DNA of 7,165 nucleotides from Alphaproteobacteria bacterium (GCA_028869395.1 JAGWSE010000157.1:1-7165); one strand, 5' to 3'; shown: positions 1 to 6,782, numbered from the stretch's first letter. The notes: generated by a model from the letters alone, not told the origin. Made by a program: numbers and translations.

Positions 1-1166
1 ATGCAGCCCACATTGCCGGCCGCCACGACACCGGCGCCCGTGCGCGCGATATTGGCCGCCTTGCGGTCGCGCAGCCGGGTCGCGAGGTCTGGCTGCAGGA
101 CGTTGTAGACGCCCGCCGAGCCGCAACAGAGGTGGCCCTCCGGGACCTCGCGCACCTCGAACCCCGCCTGCGCCAGCAGCCTCGCGGGCGCGGCCTTCAC
201 CTTCTGCCCGTGCTGCAGCGAACAGGGGGCGTGGTAGGCGACCGCGAGGGCCTGGGGGTTGGAGATCGCCGGCAGGCCGACCTCGGCCAGGAACTCGAGG
301 ACGTCGCGCGCCTTGGCCGCCGCGGACGCGCCCGCCTCGCCCAGCAGGTGGCCGTAGCCCTTGAGCGTCGTCCCGCAGCCCGCGGCGGTGGTGACGATGG
401 CGTCGACCTCGCCCGAGCGCGCCCAGGCCTGCAGGTTGCGGGCGGCCATCACACCGGCTTCCGCCGCGCGGCCGAGATGCTCCGACAGCGCGCCGCAGCA
501 GCCTTCCCCTGGCGCGAGCACCACATCGAAGCCGGCGCGGGCCAGGACACGGATCGCGGCCTCGCGGACCTGGGGGGCCATGGCGGGCTCGACGCAGCCC
601 TGCAGCAGGATCACGCGTCCGCGGCGCGCCTCCACAGCCGGATAGACGCCGGCGCCGCGCGGCGCCTTTCGGGCTGGGGGAACCAGACGCAGCAGCGCCG
701 CCACCGGAGCGAGCCCGAGCCGCCGCAACCATGGTTCGAAGCCCTGCGTGGCGCGACCCAGCGCGAGGCTCAGCCGCAACCGGGCGGGATGGGTCAGCAC
801 CTGCGGGATGGCCCAGCGGAGCAGCCGTTCGCGCCACGGACGCCGGTAGTTGGCCTCGACGTAGGCCCGCGCGTGGTCGATCAGCTGGGCGTAGTCGACG
901 CCGGACGGACAGGTCGTGGTGCAGGCCAGGCACGAGAGGCAGCGATCGATGTGGGCCACGGTGTCGGGGGCCGGCGCGCCGCCCTTCTCCAGCATGGCGC
1001 GGATCAGCTCGATGCGTCCGCGCGGGCTGTCGCGTTCGTCGCCTAGCAGGACATAGGTCGGGCAGGTGGCGGTGCAGAAGCCGCAGTGCACGCACTTGCG
1101 GATGGCGGCCTCGCTGGCGACGTACTCGGGATCCGCGAGCTGCTCGGGCGCAAAGGCGGTGCGCAT
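1..1166 (-). CDS. glcF: Glycolate dehydrogenase iron-sulfur subunit GlcF (partial, C-terminus cut by window edge)
   Basis: This is the Fe-S subunit of the three-part glycolate dehydrogenase, which passes electrons from the flavin subunits GlcD/GlcE towards the respiratory chain at the membrane. The first 388 residues are present. Two ferredoxin-type [4Fe-4S] motifs are complete: C25-x2-C28-x2-C31-x3-C35-P and C76-x2-C79-x2-C82-x3-C86-P. Between them is the family-typical DSPRGRIEL segment (46-54). Two cysteine-rich CCG-type domains follow: one ends with C223-C224-G (GCCGALSEH), the other has HAPCSLQHG (312-320) and C347-C348-G (CCGSAGVYN). The reading runs off the left edge just after GNVGC, so roughly the last 20-50 residues are missing, judged against the E. 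coli protein of about 407. The ATG shares its A with the glcE TGA, which fixes the start and implies coupling. Recognition is strong; the substrate is assigned by family and operon. Confidence 0.95.
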   Translation of the reverse strand, partial: MRTAFAPEQLADPEYVASEAAIRKCVHCGFCTATCPTYVLLGDERDSPRGRIELIRAMLEKGGAPAPDTVAHIDRCLSCLACTTTCPSGVDYAQLIDHARAYVEANYRRPWRERLLRWAIPQVLTHPARLRLSLALGRATQGFEPWLRRLGLAPVAALLRLVPPARKAPRGAGVYPAVEARRGRVILLQGCVEPAMAPQVREAAIRVLARAGFDVVLAPGEGCCGALSEHLGRAAEAGVMAARNLQAWARSGEVDAIVTTAAGCGTTLKGYGHLLGEAGASAAAKARDVLEFLAEVGLPAISNPQALAVAYHAPCSLQHGQKVKAAPARLLAQAGFEVREVPEGHLCCGSAGVYNVLQPDLATRLRDRKAANIARTGAGVVAAGNVGC

Positions 1167-2335
1167 CAGGCCTCCAGCCGGCCGGGATTGAGGATCGAGT
1201 GGGGATCGAAGGCGGCCTTGATCCGGCCGCTGAGCGCCGCAAGCGGTCCCTGCAGCGGATCGAAGGCCGGAATGGCGGCTTCGCCCCGGTAGAGCGTCGC
1301 ATGGCCGCCGACGGCCCGGGCCGCGGCGCGCACCGTCGCGCCGTCCTCCGCCAGGGCCCAGACCAGACCGCCGCCCCAGTCATAGATCGCTTCGGCGGCG
1401 ACCTCCGCCATGCGCCAGCCGGCGGCGGGCGGCACGGAGGCCCGCCAGAGCGGGCGCGGGTCTCGCCAGAAGGCCTCCACCTCGCGCACCTGGGTCCAGA
1501 ACTGGCGCGAGTGGGCGCCGTCGAGGGCCTGGGCGTGGCCGAACGGCTTCAGCGCTGCGGCGAGGCTGTCGGCGCGGGCCTTCACCGAGGCGGCGAAACC
1601 TTCCAGCCTGAGCGCCGTGACCGGCATCTCGGCCTTGAGCGGCCCGCGCGCCGCCGCGGCGGCCGGCAGGTGGGCGGCGCCGGAAACCTCGAGCGGCGCA
1701 TTGAGCGCGGCCGCCATGGCTTCCACCGCGCGGCGTTCGTCCAGCCCGAAGACCAGGAGCGTGGTCTCCATCCGCGGCTTCGGCAGCACCTTGATGGTGA
1801 CCTCGGTCATCACCGCCAGCGTGCCCCACGATCCCGCCATCAGCTTGGAAAGGTCGTAGCCGGTCACGTTCTTCACCACCTTGCCGCCGGCCTTGAACAC
1901 CTCGCCGCGTCCGTTGACGGCGGAGAAGCCCAGCAGGTGATCGCGCGCGGCGCCGGCGCGGACGCGGCGGGGGCCGGACAGATTGGCCGCCAGCACGCCG
2001 CCGAGCGTCGGCTCGCCCCGGGCGCCCAGCAGCTTCGCGAGGCGCGGCGGCTCGAACGGCAGCATCTGGCCTTCCGAGGCGACCAGCTTCTCGAGATCCT
2101 TCAGCCGCGCGCCGGGGCGGGCGGTAAGCACCAGCTCCTCCGGGGCGTAGTCGAGGACGGCGTCGAGGCCCGTTAGGCTCAGCGTCGCCTCCGCCCCGGC
2201 GGTGCGGCCCACGCCGCGCTTGGTCCCGCCGCCGACGATCTCGAGCGGCCGCCCGGCGCCGGCTGCGGCCGCTACGACCTCGCGCACCTCCTCGGGCGAG
2301 GCGGCCTGGATCGTGTGCTCGGCCACGTCCAGCAT
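1166..2335 (-). CDS. glcE: Glycolate dehydrogenase FAD-binding subunit GlcE
   Basis: This is the second flavoprotein subunit of glycolate dehydrogenase, a shorter relative of GlcD in the PCMH-type FAD-binding oxidase family. It has 389 residues. Visible motifs are EIVGGGTKRGVGR (32-44, FAD pyrophosphate loop), the LTARPGARLKDLE stretch near 70-82, TLGGVLAANLSGPRR (110-124), GGKVVKNVTGYDLSKLMAGS (150-169) and the C-terminal FDPHSILNPGRLEA shared with GlcD-type proteins. The frame stays open about 43 codons further upstream, but that extension lies inside glcD and is arginine-rich and unlike the family. The ATG at 2335 overlaps the glcD TGA by one base and begins a normal N-terminus, so I chose it. 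The protein is somewhat longer than E. coli GlcE (about 350), with alanine-rich segments around 205-232. No membrane segment or signal peptide is seen. It acts in the cytoplasmic complex with GlcD and GlcF. Confidence 0.95.
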   Translation of the reverse strand: MLDVAEHTIQAASPEEVREVVAAAAGAGRPLEIVGGGTKRGVGRTAGAEATLSLTGLDAVLDYAPEELVLTARPGARLKDLEKLVASEGQMLPFEPPRLAKLLGARGEPTLGGVLAANLSGPRRVRAGAARDHLLGFSAVNGRGEVFKAGGKVVKNVTGYDLSKLMAGSWGTLAVMTEVTIKVLPKPRMETTLLVFGLDERRAVEAMAAALNAPLEVSGAAHLPAAAAARGPLKAEMPVTALRLEGFAASVKARADSLAAALKPFGHAQALDGAHSRQFWTQVREVEAFWRDPRPLWRASVPPAAGWRMAEVAAEAIYDWGGGLVWALAEDGATVRAAARAVGGHATLYRGEAAIPAFDPLQGPLAALSGRIKAAFDPHSILNPGRLEA

Positions 2336-3816
2336 CAGAACCTCGGGAGGTCGGGGAAGGCGATCTTCCCGGCATGGACGTGCATGCGGCCGAGCTCGGC
2401 GCAGCGGTGCAGGCTCGGAAAGACCTTGCCGGGATTGAGCAGCAGCTCGGGATCGAAGGCGCACTTCACCCGCTGCTGGCAGGCGAGGTCCGTCGCGTCG
2501 AACATCTCGCCCATCAGGTCGCGCTTCTCCACGCCCACGCCGTGCTCGCCCGTGAGCACGCCGCCCACGGCGACGCAGAGCTTGAGGATCTCGGCGCCGA
2601 ATTCCTCCGCCTTCTCCAACTCGCCCGCATTGTCGGCGTCATAGAGGATCAGCGGGTGCAGATTACCGTCGCCGGCGTGGAAGACGTTGGCGACCCCAAG
2701 CCCGTAGTCGCGCGCCATCTCGTAGATGCGGGTCAGCACGTGCGGCAGCTGGCGACGCGGGATGGTGCCGTCCATGCAGTAGTAGTCGGGCGCGATGCGG
2801 CCCACCGCCGGGAAGGCCGCCTTGCGGCCAGCCCAGAAGGCGAGCCGCTCAGCCTCGTCCTGCGAGACCCGGATGAAGTCGGCGCCGCGCGCCTTGGCGA
2901 GCGCCCGGACGTGGCCGGCGAGCTCGGCGCACTCGGCCTCCGGCCCGTCCAGCTCGACGATCAGCAGGGCCTCGGCCTGGGTGGGATAGCCGGCGTGCAC
3001 GAACGCCTCCGCCGCCTGGATCGCCGGCTTGTCCATCATCTCGAGCCCGGCGGGGATCACGCCGGCCGCGATGATGTCGCCCACGGTCGCACCGGCCGCC
3101 TCGACGGAAGGAAAGCCCAGCAGCAGCGCGCGGGCGGTCTCGGGCGTCGGCAGTATGCGGACGGTCACTTCCGTGACGACGCCGAGAAGCCCTTCCGAGC
3201 CGGTGACGAGGCCCAGCAGGTCGTAGCCTGCCGCGTCGTAGGCGCGGCTGCCCAGACGGATCACCTCGCCCGCCATGGTCACGATCTCGACGCCCAGCAG
3301 GTTGTTGGTGGTGAGCCCGTACTTGAGGCAGTGCACCCCGCCGGAATTCTCGGCCACGTTGCCGCCGATGGTGCAGGCGATCTGGCTGGAGGGATCGGGC
3401 GCGTAATAGAAGCCGTCGGCCTGCACGGCCTGGCTGATCGCCAGGTTGGTGACGCCGGGCTGCACCACCGCGCACCGGTTGGCGTAGTCGATCTCCAGGA
3501 TGCGGTTGAACTTGGCCATCCCGAGCACCACGCCGTCGGTCAGCGGCAACGCGCCCCCGGAGAGCGAGGTGCCCGCTCCGCGCGGCACGACCTTGACCCC
3601 GTTCGCCTGGCACCAGGCCAGCACCCGGGCCACCTGGTCGGTGGTCTCGGGCAGGACCACGGCGAGCGGCGTCTGGCGATAGGCGGACAGCCCGTCGGAT
3701 TCGTAGGGCACGAGGGCGGCGGGGTCGCCGATGACGCCCTCGCCCGCCACGATGCGCTTGAGCGCGCGAACGATCTCGGCCTTGCGGGCGACGAGGTCCG
3801 GCTCTGGCGCGGGCAT
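2335..3816 (-). CDS. glcD: Glycolate dehydrogenase catalytic FAD subunit GlcD
   Basis: This is the catalytic flavoprotein that oxidises glycolate to glyoxylate; D-lactate is an alternative substrate known for the family. It has 493 residues, close to E. coli GlcD (about 499). The FAD pyrophosphate loop is PRGAGTSLSGGALP (78-91), followed by DPSSQIACTIGGNVAENSGG (141-160) and KYGLTTNNLLG (165-175). The C-terminal oxidase domain has WAGRK (328-332), the histidine-bearing FHAGDGNLHP (379-388), LTGEHGVGVEKRDLM (421-435) and FDPELLLNPGKVFP. The tail CAELGRMHVHAGK is as I recall it for alphaproteobacterial GlcD. A GTG two codons upstream (3822) is possible, but the GAGGG at 3826-3830 sits 9 bases before the ATG and only 3 before the GTG, so I chose the ATG. 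It is the first gene of the operon and is transcribed away from the crotonase at 3917. No regulator such as GlcC is in view. Confidence 0.96.
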   Translation of the reverse strand: MPAPEPDLVARKAEIVRALKRIVAGEGVIGDPAALVPYESDGLSAYRQTPLAVVLPETTDQVARVLAWCQANGVKVVPRGAGTSLSGGALPLTDGVVLGMAKFNRILEIDYANRCAVVQPGVTNLAISQAVQADGFYYAPDPSSQIACTIGGNVAENSGGVHCLKYGLTTNNLLGVEIVTMAGEVIRLGSRAYDAAGYDLLGLVTGSEGLLGVVTEVTVRILPTPETARALLLGFPSVEAAGATVGDIIAAGVIPAGLEMMDKPAIQAAEAFVHAGYPTQAEALLIVELDGPEAECAELAGHVRALAKARGADFIRVSQDEAERLAFWAGRKAAFPAVGRIAPDYYCMDGTIPRRQLPHVLTRIYEMARDYGLGVANVFHAGDGNLHPLILYDADNAGELEKAEEFGAEILKLCVAVGGVLTGEHGVGVEKRDLMGEMFDATDLACQQRVKCAFDPELLLNPGKVFPSLHRCAELGRMHVHAGKIAFPDLPRF

Positions 3817-3825
3817 CTTCACGGG

Positions 3826-3830
3826 CCCTC
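3826..3830 (-). promoter_or_regulatory. Ribosome binding site of glcD (decides the start)
   Basis: On the minus strand GAGGG lies 9 bases before the ATG at 3816 and only 3 bases before the in-frame GTG at 3822. The spacing favours the ATG. Confidence 0.6.
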
Positions 3831-3888
3831 AGTAACCCGGTTCGCACACCCGGCTCCAGCGCTTCCCTGCCGCCGCGACAAGAGCGCA

Positions 3889-3904
3889 AGCTCGCTCGCG
3901 AGCT
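3889..3904. repeat. Inverted repeat AGCTCGC-TC-GCGAGCT upstream of crotonase SD
   Basis: Two perfect 7-base arms (3889-3895 and 3898-3904) are separated by TC. The core GCTCGCGAGC (3894-3903) is itself a perfect palindrome. The element abuts the GGAGG at 3905-3909. It could be an operator half-site pair or an mRNA structure near the ribosome binding site. In DNA this GC-rich it may also be chance. Confidence 0.35.
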
Positions 3905-3909
3905 GGAGG
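3905..3909 (+). promoter_or_regulatory. Ribosome binding site of the 3917 crotonase
   Basis: GGAGG lies 7 bases before the ATG at 3917, an ideal spacing that fixes this start. It is complementary to part of CTCCAGC at 3854-3860, so it could be sequestered in the mRNA. Confidence 0.75.
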
Positions 3910-3916
3910 ACGCACA

Positions 3917-4735
3917 ATGGACATCCTGCTGACCGACGACCCGGCGCCGCACGTCAGGCGCCTCACTCTCAACCGGCCGGAGAAGCGCAATGCGCTCTCC
4001 AACGAGCTCCGCGGCCGCGTGTTCGAAGCGCTGGAGGCCGCCGACCGGGATCCGGAGGTGCGCGTCACGATCCTGCGGGGCGCGGGCTCCTGCTTCTCGG
4101 CCGGGTACGACCTCGGCGGCGGCGCGGCGCAGCCGCTGCCCTTCCATACCGCCGCCGGCGCAGGACAATGGGCGAGGCATGTCGTCGAAGGCTGCTTTCG
4201 CATCTGGGACCTCGCCAAGCCGGTGATCGCGCAGGTGCACGGCTGGTGCCTGGCGGGCGGCTCGGAGCTCGCGACCGCCTGCGACCTGGTCTACGTCGCC
4301 GAGGACGCGCAGATCGGCTATCCGCCGGTCCGGATGATGAGTCCGCCGGACAACCAGTTCCACGCCTGGCTGTGCGGTCTGCGCCCCGCCATGGAGATGA
4401 TGCTGACCGGCGACGCCATGAACGGTATCGAGGCGGTGCGCGTGGGCTTCGCCAACCGGGCGTTCCCGGCGGAGCGGCTGGAGGCGGAAGTGCTGGCCAT
4501 GGCCGAGCGGGTCGCCAAGATCCCCACCGACGTGCAACAGATGAACAAGCGCTCCGTCCACCGGGCGATGGAGATCATGGGCCTGCGCGCGGCGATCCGG
4601 GCGGGCACGGAGATCCAGGCCCTGGCGCTCACCACGCCCTCGTCGCGGGAGACCTTCGCCCGCTTCCGCGAGGGCGTCACCCGGGCGCTGGACGCCCGCG
4701 ACGCGGAGTTCGGCGACTACCGCACCAAGGGCTAG
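3917..4735 (+). CDS. Crotonase-family protein (enoyl-CoA hydratase/isomerase-like) lacking the second catalytic glutamate
   Basis: This 272-residue protein has a complete crotonase fold signature and should bind an acyl-CoA thioester in the cytoplasm. The N-terminal LTLNRPEKRNALS is at 16-28, the first oxyanion-hole segment GSCFSAGYDL at 57-66, and the second, LAGGSELATACDLVY, at 112-126. Aligned on the rat mitochondrial hydratase motif, Glu144 corresponds to Glu117 here. Glu164 corresponds to Pro137 (IGYPPVR), so the residue pair used for hydration is incomplete. The segment after it, SPPDNQFHAWLCGLRPAMEM, also differs from the canonical IPGAGGTQ type. A TGD-x-GIEAVRVGFANRAFP stretch (164-184) is normal for the fold. 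It may be an isomerase, another acyl-CoA-modifying crotonase or a catalytically different paralog; the substrate is unknown. It faces away from glcD, and its TAG overlaps the stop of the converging peptidase-like gene. Confidence 0.9.
   Translation: MDILLTDDPAPHVRRLTLNRPEKRNALSNELRGRVFEALEAADRDPEVRVTILRGAGSCFSAGYDLGGGAAQPLPFHTAAGAGQWARHVVEGCFRIWDLAKPVIAQVHGWCLAGGSELATACDLVYVAEDAQIGYPPVRMMSPPDNQFHAWLCGLRPAMEMMLTGDAMNGIEAVRVGFANRAFPAERLEAEVLAMAERVAKIPTDVQQMNKRSVHRAMEIMGLRAAIRAGTEIQALALTTPSSRETFARFREGVTRALDARDAEFGDYRTKG
4732..4735. other. Shared CTAG: overlapping convergent stop codons
   Basis: The plus-strand crotonase ends with TAG at 4733-4735 and the minus-strand peptidase gene ends with TAG read from 4734 to 4732. 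The palindrome CTAG therefore carries both stops, and the genes overlap tail to tail by four bases. There is no intergenic space for a terminator, so any terminator must lie within coding sequence. Confidence 0.95.
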
Positions 4736-5931
4736 GCCTGGATGGCCTCGATCACCGCGGCGAGACCGCGGGCGACCGCCTCCAGCAGATCGGGGGAGGT
4801 CGCGTCCGGACGGTCGCGCCGGGTGTGGTGCAGCGGGTGGACGCCCAGGATGCCGACGAGCGGCTTGTAGCCCATGCGCTGGTAGGCGGCGATCTCGCCG
4901 CCCGCAGGCTCCACGTCGATGTCGCGCGGAGTCTGATAGCTGGGCTGGCCGGCAAAGGCCGCGCGGGCGACAGGCACGAGGCCGCTGCTGACGGCCAGCA
5001 TTCGCCCGGGCTGAGGCTGGTCCAGCCGCACGATCCGACCGCCGTCCAGCGCGAAGTCGTAGGAGGCGACGTTGGCGCCGATGTGCACCCAGCCGCGCGC
5101 CTCGGCGGGCCGCGGCGCCAGCGTCTCGGCGAACAGATGGCCGCCGTAGCCATCGAACTCGTGGGCGGAGGCCCCCAGGAAGATGATGTTGAGGTCGTTT
5201 CGGGCCGCCAAGCGCCGGGCGAGCCCCAGCCAGATGGCGACGCCCGAGCCGCGCTCACCCGCGCAGCCGAACCAGCCGCTGATCGGCGTGGACAGCATCA
5301 GCGGCCGTCCGGAGCCGGGGCGGCGGGCGACCAGGTTGTTGCTCGCGCCCTGCCGCATGGCGCCCGCGAGGCTGAGACGGGCGGTTTTCCGCGCCTGGGC
5401 CGCCGCCATGAGCGCCGGGCCCTCGCGCGAAGCGACGCCCAGCACGGGCACGGACCAGGGTTCCGCCTCGGGCAGGGCGTTGTAGGCCACGAACTCGCCG
5501 AGCGGGTTCTCGGTGATGGCGACCACGCCCGCGGCGCCGGCGGCGATCGCGGCCGCGACCGGCTTGCGCCAGACTTCGGAGGCGTGCAGCGGCGCGCCCG
5601 TGCCGAAGGGGAAGCTCAGAACGGCGACGGCGCCCGGCCGCGACTCGGTCGAAAGCGGGCCCTCGGCCTCGCCCGCCCGCGGAGTCCAGAGCGGGAATGC
5701 TTCGATCGCGGGGCCGTCAACCTTCACCTGCGCCGAGCGGACGTCGAAAACGGGACAGGCGAACTCGTGGGCGTCCACGCGATAACCGGCCGCCTCGAGC
5801 TGGCCGGCTATCCAGGCCGTGGCGGCGAGCTCACCGGGCGTGCCCGCGCGATGGTCCCCGAAGCCGGCGTAGGCTTCGACGTCCGCATAAAGAGCCGCAC
5901 CGTTCAGGGGATCCGTCACGTGCTCGTCCAT
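4732..5931 (-). CDS. M28-like (PA-domain) peptidase homologue with an atypical metal site
   Basis: The 399-residue protein resembles bacterial zinc aminopeptidases of family M28 with an inserted protease-associated segment (roughly 65-185, including AAGAAGVVAITENPLGE). An N-terminal FGDHRAGTPGE segment and the SNNLVAR start of the catalytic domain (197-203) are typical. The usual metal ligands are altered. The HxD position reads STPISGWF (214-221), the bridging-Asp region reads CAGERGSG (223-230), and the usual Glu-Glu pair is AHEFDGYGG (256-264, His257-Glu258). The final His is kept in HTRRDRPD (369-376). It may be inactive, use another metal arrangement, or form its own subfamily. No signal peptide or membrane segment is seen, so it is probably cytoplasmic. 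I chose the ATG at 5931 because GGAGG lies 7 bases upstream; a GTG two codons earlier has only 1 base of spacing. It follows the 5945-6724 crotonase by 13 bases, probably as one operon. Confidence 0.82.
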   Translation of the reverse strand: MDEHVTDPLNGAALYADVEAYAGFGDHRAGTPGELAATAWIAGQLEAAGYRVDAHEFACPVFDVRSAQVKVDGPAIEAFPLWTPRAGEAEGPLSTESRPGAVAVLSFPFGTGAPLHASEVWRKPVAAAIAAGAAGVVAITENPLGEFVAYNALPEAEPWSVPVLGVASREGPALMAAAQARKTARLSLAGAMRQGASNNLVARRPGSGRPLMLSTPISGWFGCAGERGSGVAIWLGLARRLAARNDLNIIFLGASAHEFDGYGGHLFAETLAPRPAEARGWVHIGANVASYDFALDGGRIVRLDQPQPGRMLAVSSGLVPVARAAFAGQPSYQTPRDIDVEPAGGEIAAYQRMGYKPLVGILGVHPLHHTRRDRPDATSPDLLEAVARGLAAVIEAIQA

Positions 5932-5938
5932 GACCACG

Positions 5939-5943
5939 CCTCC
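5939..5943 (-). promoter_or_regulatory. Ribosome binding site of the peptidase-like gene (decides the start)
   Basis: On the minus strand GGAGG lies 7 bases before the ATG at 5931 and 1 base before the GTG at 5937. It sits in the 13-base gap just after the upstream crotonase stop at 5945, which supports co-transcription with reinitiation. Confidence 0.75.
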
Positions 5944-5944
5944 G

Positions 5945-6724
5945 TCACCGACCCCGGAAATCCGGCGCCCGCTTCTCGTTGAAGCTCGCCACCCCCTCGC
6001 GCCGGTCGGCCGTCTTGAAGAGGCGGTTGTAGTGGGCGAGCTCCAGCTCCATCGCCGCGGCGAGGTCGAGATGATAGCCCTCGTGGACCACGTGCTTCAG
6101 GGCCTTCACCGACAGCGGCGCGGCGCCGGCGATGCGCCGGGCGGTCTCAAGGGCGGCGGAAAGCAGCTCGGCGGCGGGCGCGACGCGGTTCACCAGGCCG
6201 ATTTCGAGCGCCTCCTGGGCCGACAGCGGGCGGCCGCTGACCAGCATCTCGATCGCCCGCCGTTCGCCCACGGAGCGGGCGAGGAGCTGCGTGCCGCCGA
6301 GCCCCGGCATGATGCCGAGCCCCACTTCCGGCAGACCGAAGCGGGCGGTGTCGGCGGCGTATGCGAAGTCGCAGGCCAGGGTCATCTCGCAGCCCCCGCC
6401 CATGGCCGCGCCGTTGACGGCCGCGATGATCGGGACCTCGACGGCGAGCTGGGCGCGGATCATCGCCTCGAAGACCTTGTGTTGCTCGGCCCAGGCCTCG
6501 TCGGTCATGCCGTTGCGTTCCTTGAGGTCCGCGCCGGCCTGGAAGTGGCGGCCCTCGCCCGTCAGCACCACGCAGCGCACGTCGGCGCTGGCCTTCAGCG
6601 CCGTCCAGGCCTCCAGCAGCTCGAGTCCCATCTGGGTGGAGAGCGCATTGGCCACTTCGGGACGATTGAAGGCGACGAGCGCCACGCCGGGCGCGGCTTG
6701 TTCAATCTTGATCGTCTCGGGCAC
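5945..6724 (-). CDS. Enoyl-CoA hydratase (crotonase family, both catalytic glutamates present)
   Basis: This 259-residue protein has the usual length and features of a short-chain enoyl-CoA hydratase, which adds water to trans-2-enoyl-CoA in fatty-acid or related acyl-CoA breakdown. The motifs are VAFNRPEVANALS (17-29), the oxyanion-hole segment RHFQAGADLKERN (59-71), and AAVNGAAMGGGCEMTLACDF (101-120), in which Glu113 matches rat Glu144. FGLPEVGLGIMPGLGGTQ (129-146) contains Glu133, which matches Glu164. The C-terminus EGVASFNEKRAPDFRGR is typical of the family. The start is GTG at 6724, supported by GGAGG at 6736-6732 with 7 bases of spacing. It is probably the first gene of a two-gene transcript with the peptidase homologue and diverges from the acyl-CoA synthetase. 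Exact chain-length preference cannot be read from sequence, and related crotonases (isomerases, methylglutaconyl-CoA hydratase) remain possible. Confidence 0.92.
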   Translation of the reverse strand: MPETIKIEQAAPGVALVAFNRPEVANALSTQMGLELLEAWTALKASADVRCVVLTGEGRHFQAGADLKERNGMTDEAWAEQHKVFEAMIRAQLAVEVPIIAAVNGAAMGGGCEMTLACDFAYAADTARFGLPEVGLGIMPGLGGTQLLARSVGERRAIEMLVSGRPLSAQEALEIGLVNRVAPAAELLSAALETARRIAGAAPLSVKALKHVVHEGYHLDLAAAMELELAHYNRLFKTADRREGVASFNEKRAPDFRGR

Positions 6725-6731
6725 GTCCGCG

Positions 6732-6736
6732 CCTCC
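6732..6736 (-). promoter_or_regulatory. Ribosome binding site supporting the GTG start at 6724
   Basis: On the minus strand GGAGG lies 7 bases before the GTG. No ATG in the same frame gives a better fit to the family N-terminus, so GTG is accepted. Confidence 0.75.
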
Positions 6737-6782
6737 CTCTTCAGGCGTCCCCGCTCAACACGCTCCCGCGACCCGGCGCAAC

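Larger units (their letters stand above)
3817..3916. promoter_or_regulatory. Divergent intergenic region between glcD and the 3917 crotonase
   Basis: About 100 bases separate the two outward-facing genes, so both promoters, or one shared control region, should lie here or just inside the genes. On the minus strand TTGTCG (3881-3876) resembles a -35 box of the alphaproteobacterial housekeeping type, but I see no convincing -10 at the right distance, so no promoter is claimed. The right half holds a palindrome (3889-3904) directly against the ribosome binding site of the plus-strand gene. No coding sequence is visible. Confidence 0.6.

Noticed and set aside
132..1046. A 304-codon plus-strand frame opposite glcF
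   Set aside because: The opposite strand encodes an unmistakable GlcF with both Fe-S motifs. This frame shows no family features.
731..2176. A 481-codon plus-strand frame opposite glcE and glcF
   Set aside because: Low-complexity Arg/Gly-rich translation, no ribosome binding site, and it is the antisense shadow of two clearly conserved genes.
2389..2400. 12-base palindrome GCCGAGCTCGGC
   Set aside because: It lies within the glcD coding sequence and is plausibly chance in GC-rich codons. There is no second copy or context suggesting a site.
2336..2464. Upstream extension of glcE to an earlier start
   Set aside because: The extra 43 residues are arginine-rich, lie inside glcD and do not resemble GlcE. 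The TGATG junction gives a natural start.
2849..4561. A 570-codon minus-strand frame overlapping glcD and antisense to the 3917 crotonase
   Set aside because: It crosses two real genes in other frames, and the translation becomes an arginine-rich shadow of glcD.
2374..5982. A 1202-codon stop-free reading on the plus strand, antisense to glcD and the peptidase gene
   Set aside because: Its product is rich in Arg, Gly, Ala and His with no recognisable domain, and it runs opposite or out of frame to well-supported genes. Such long antisense frames are expected at this GC content.
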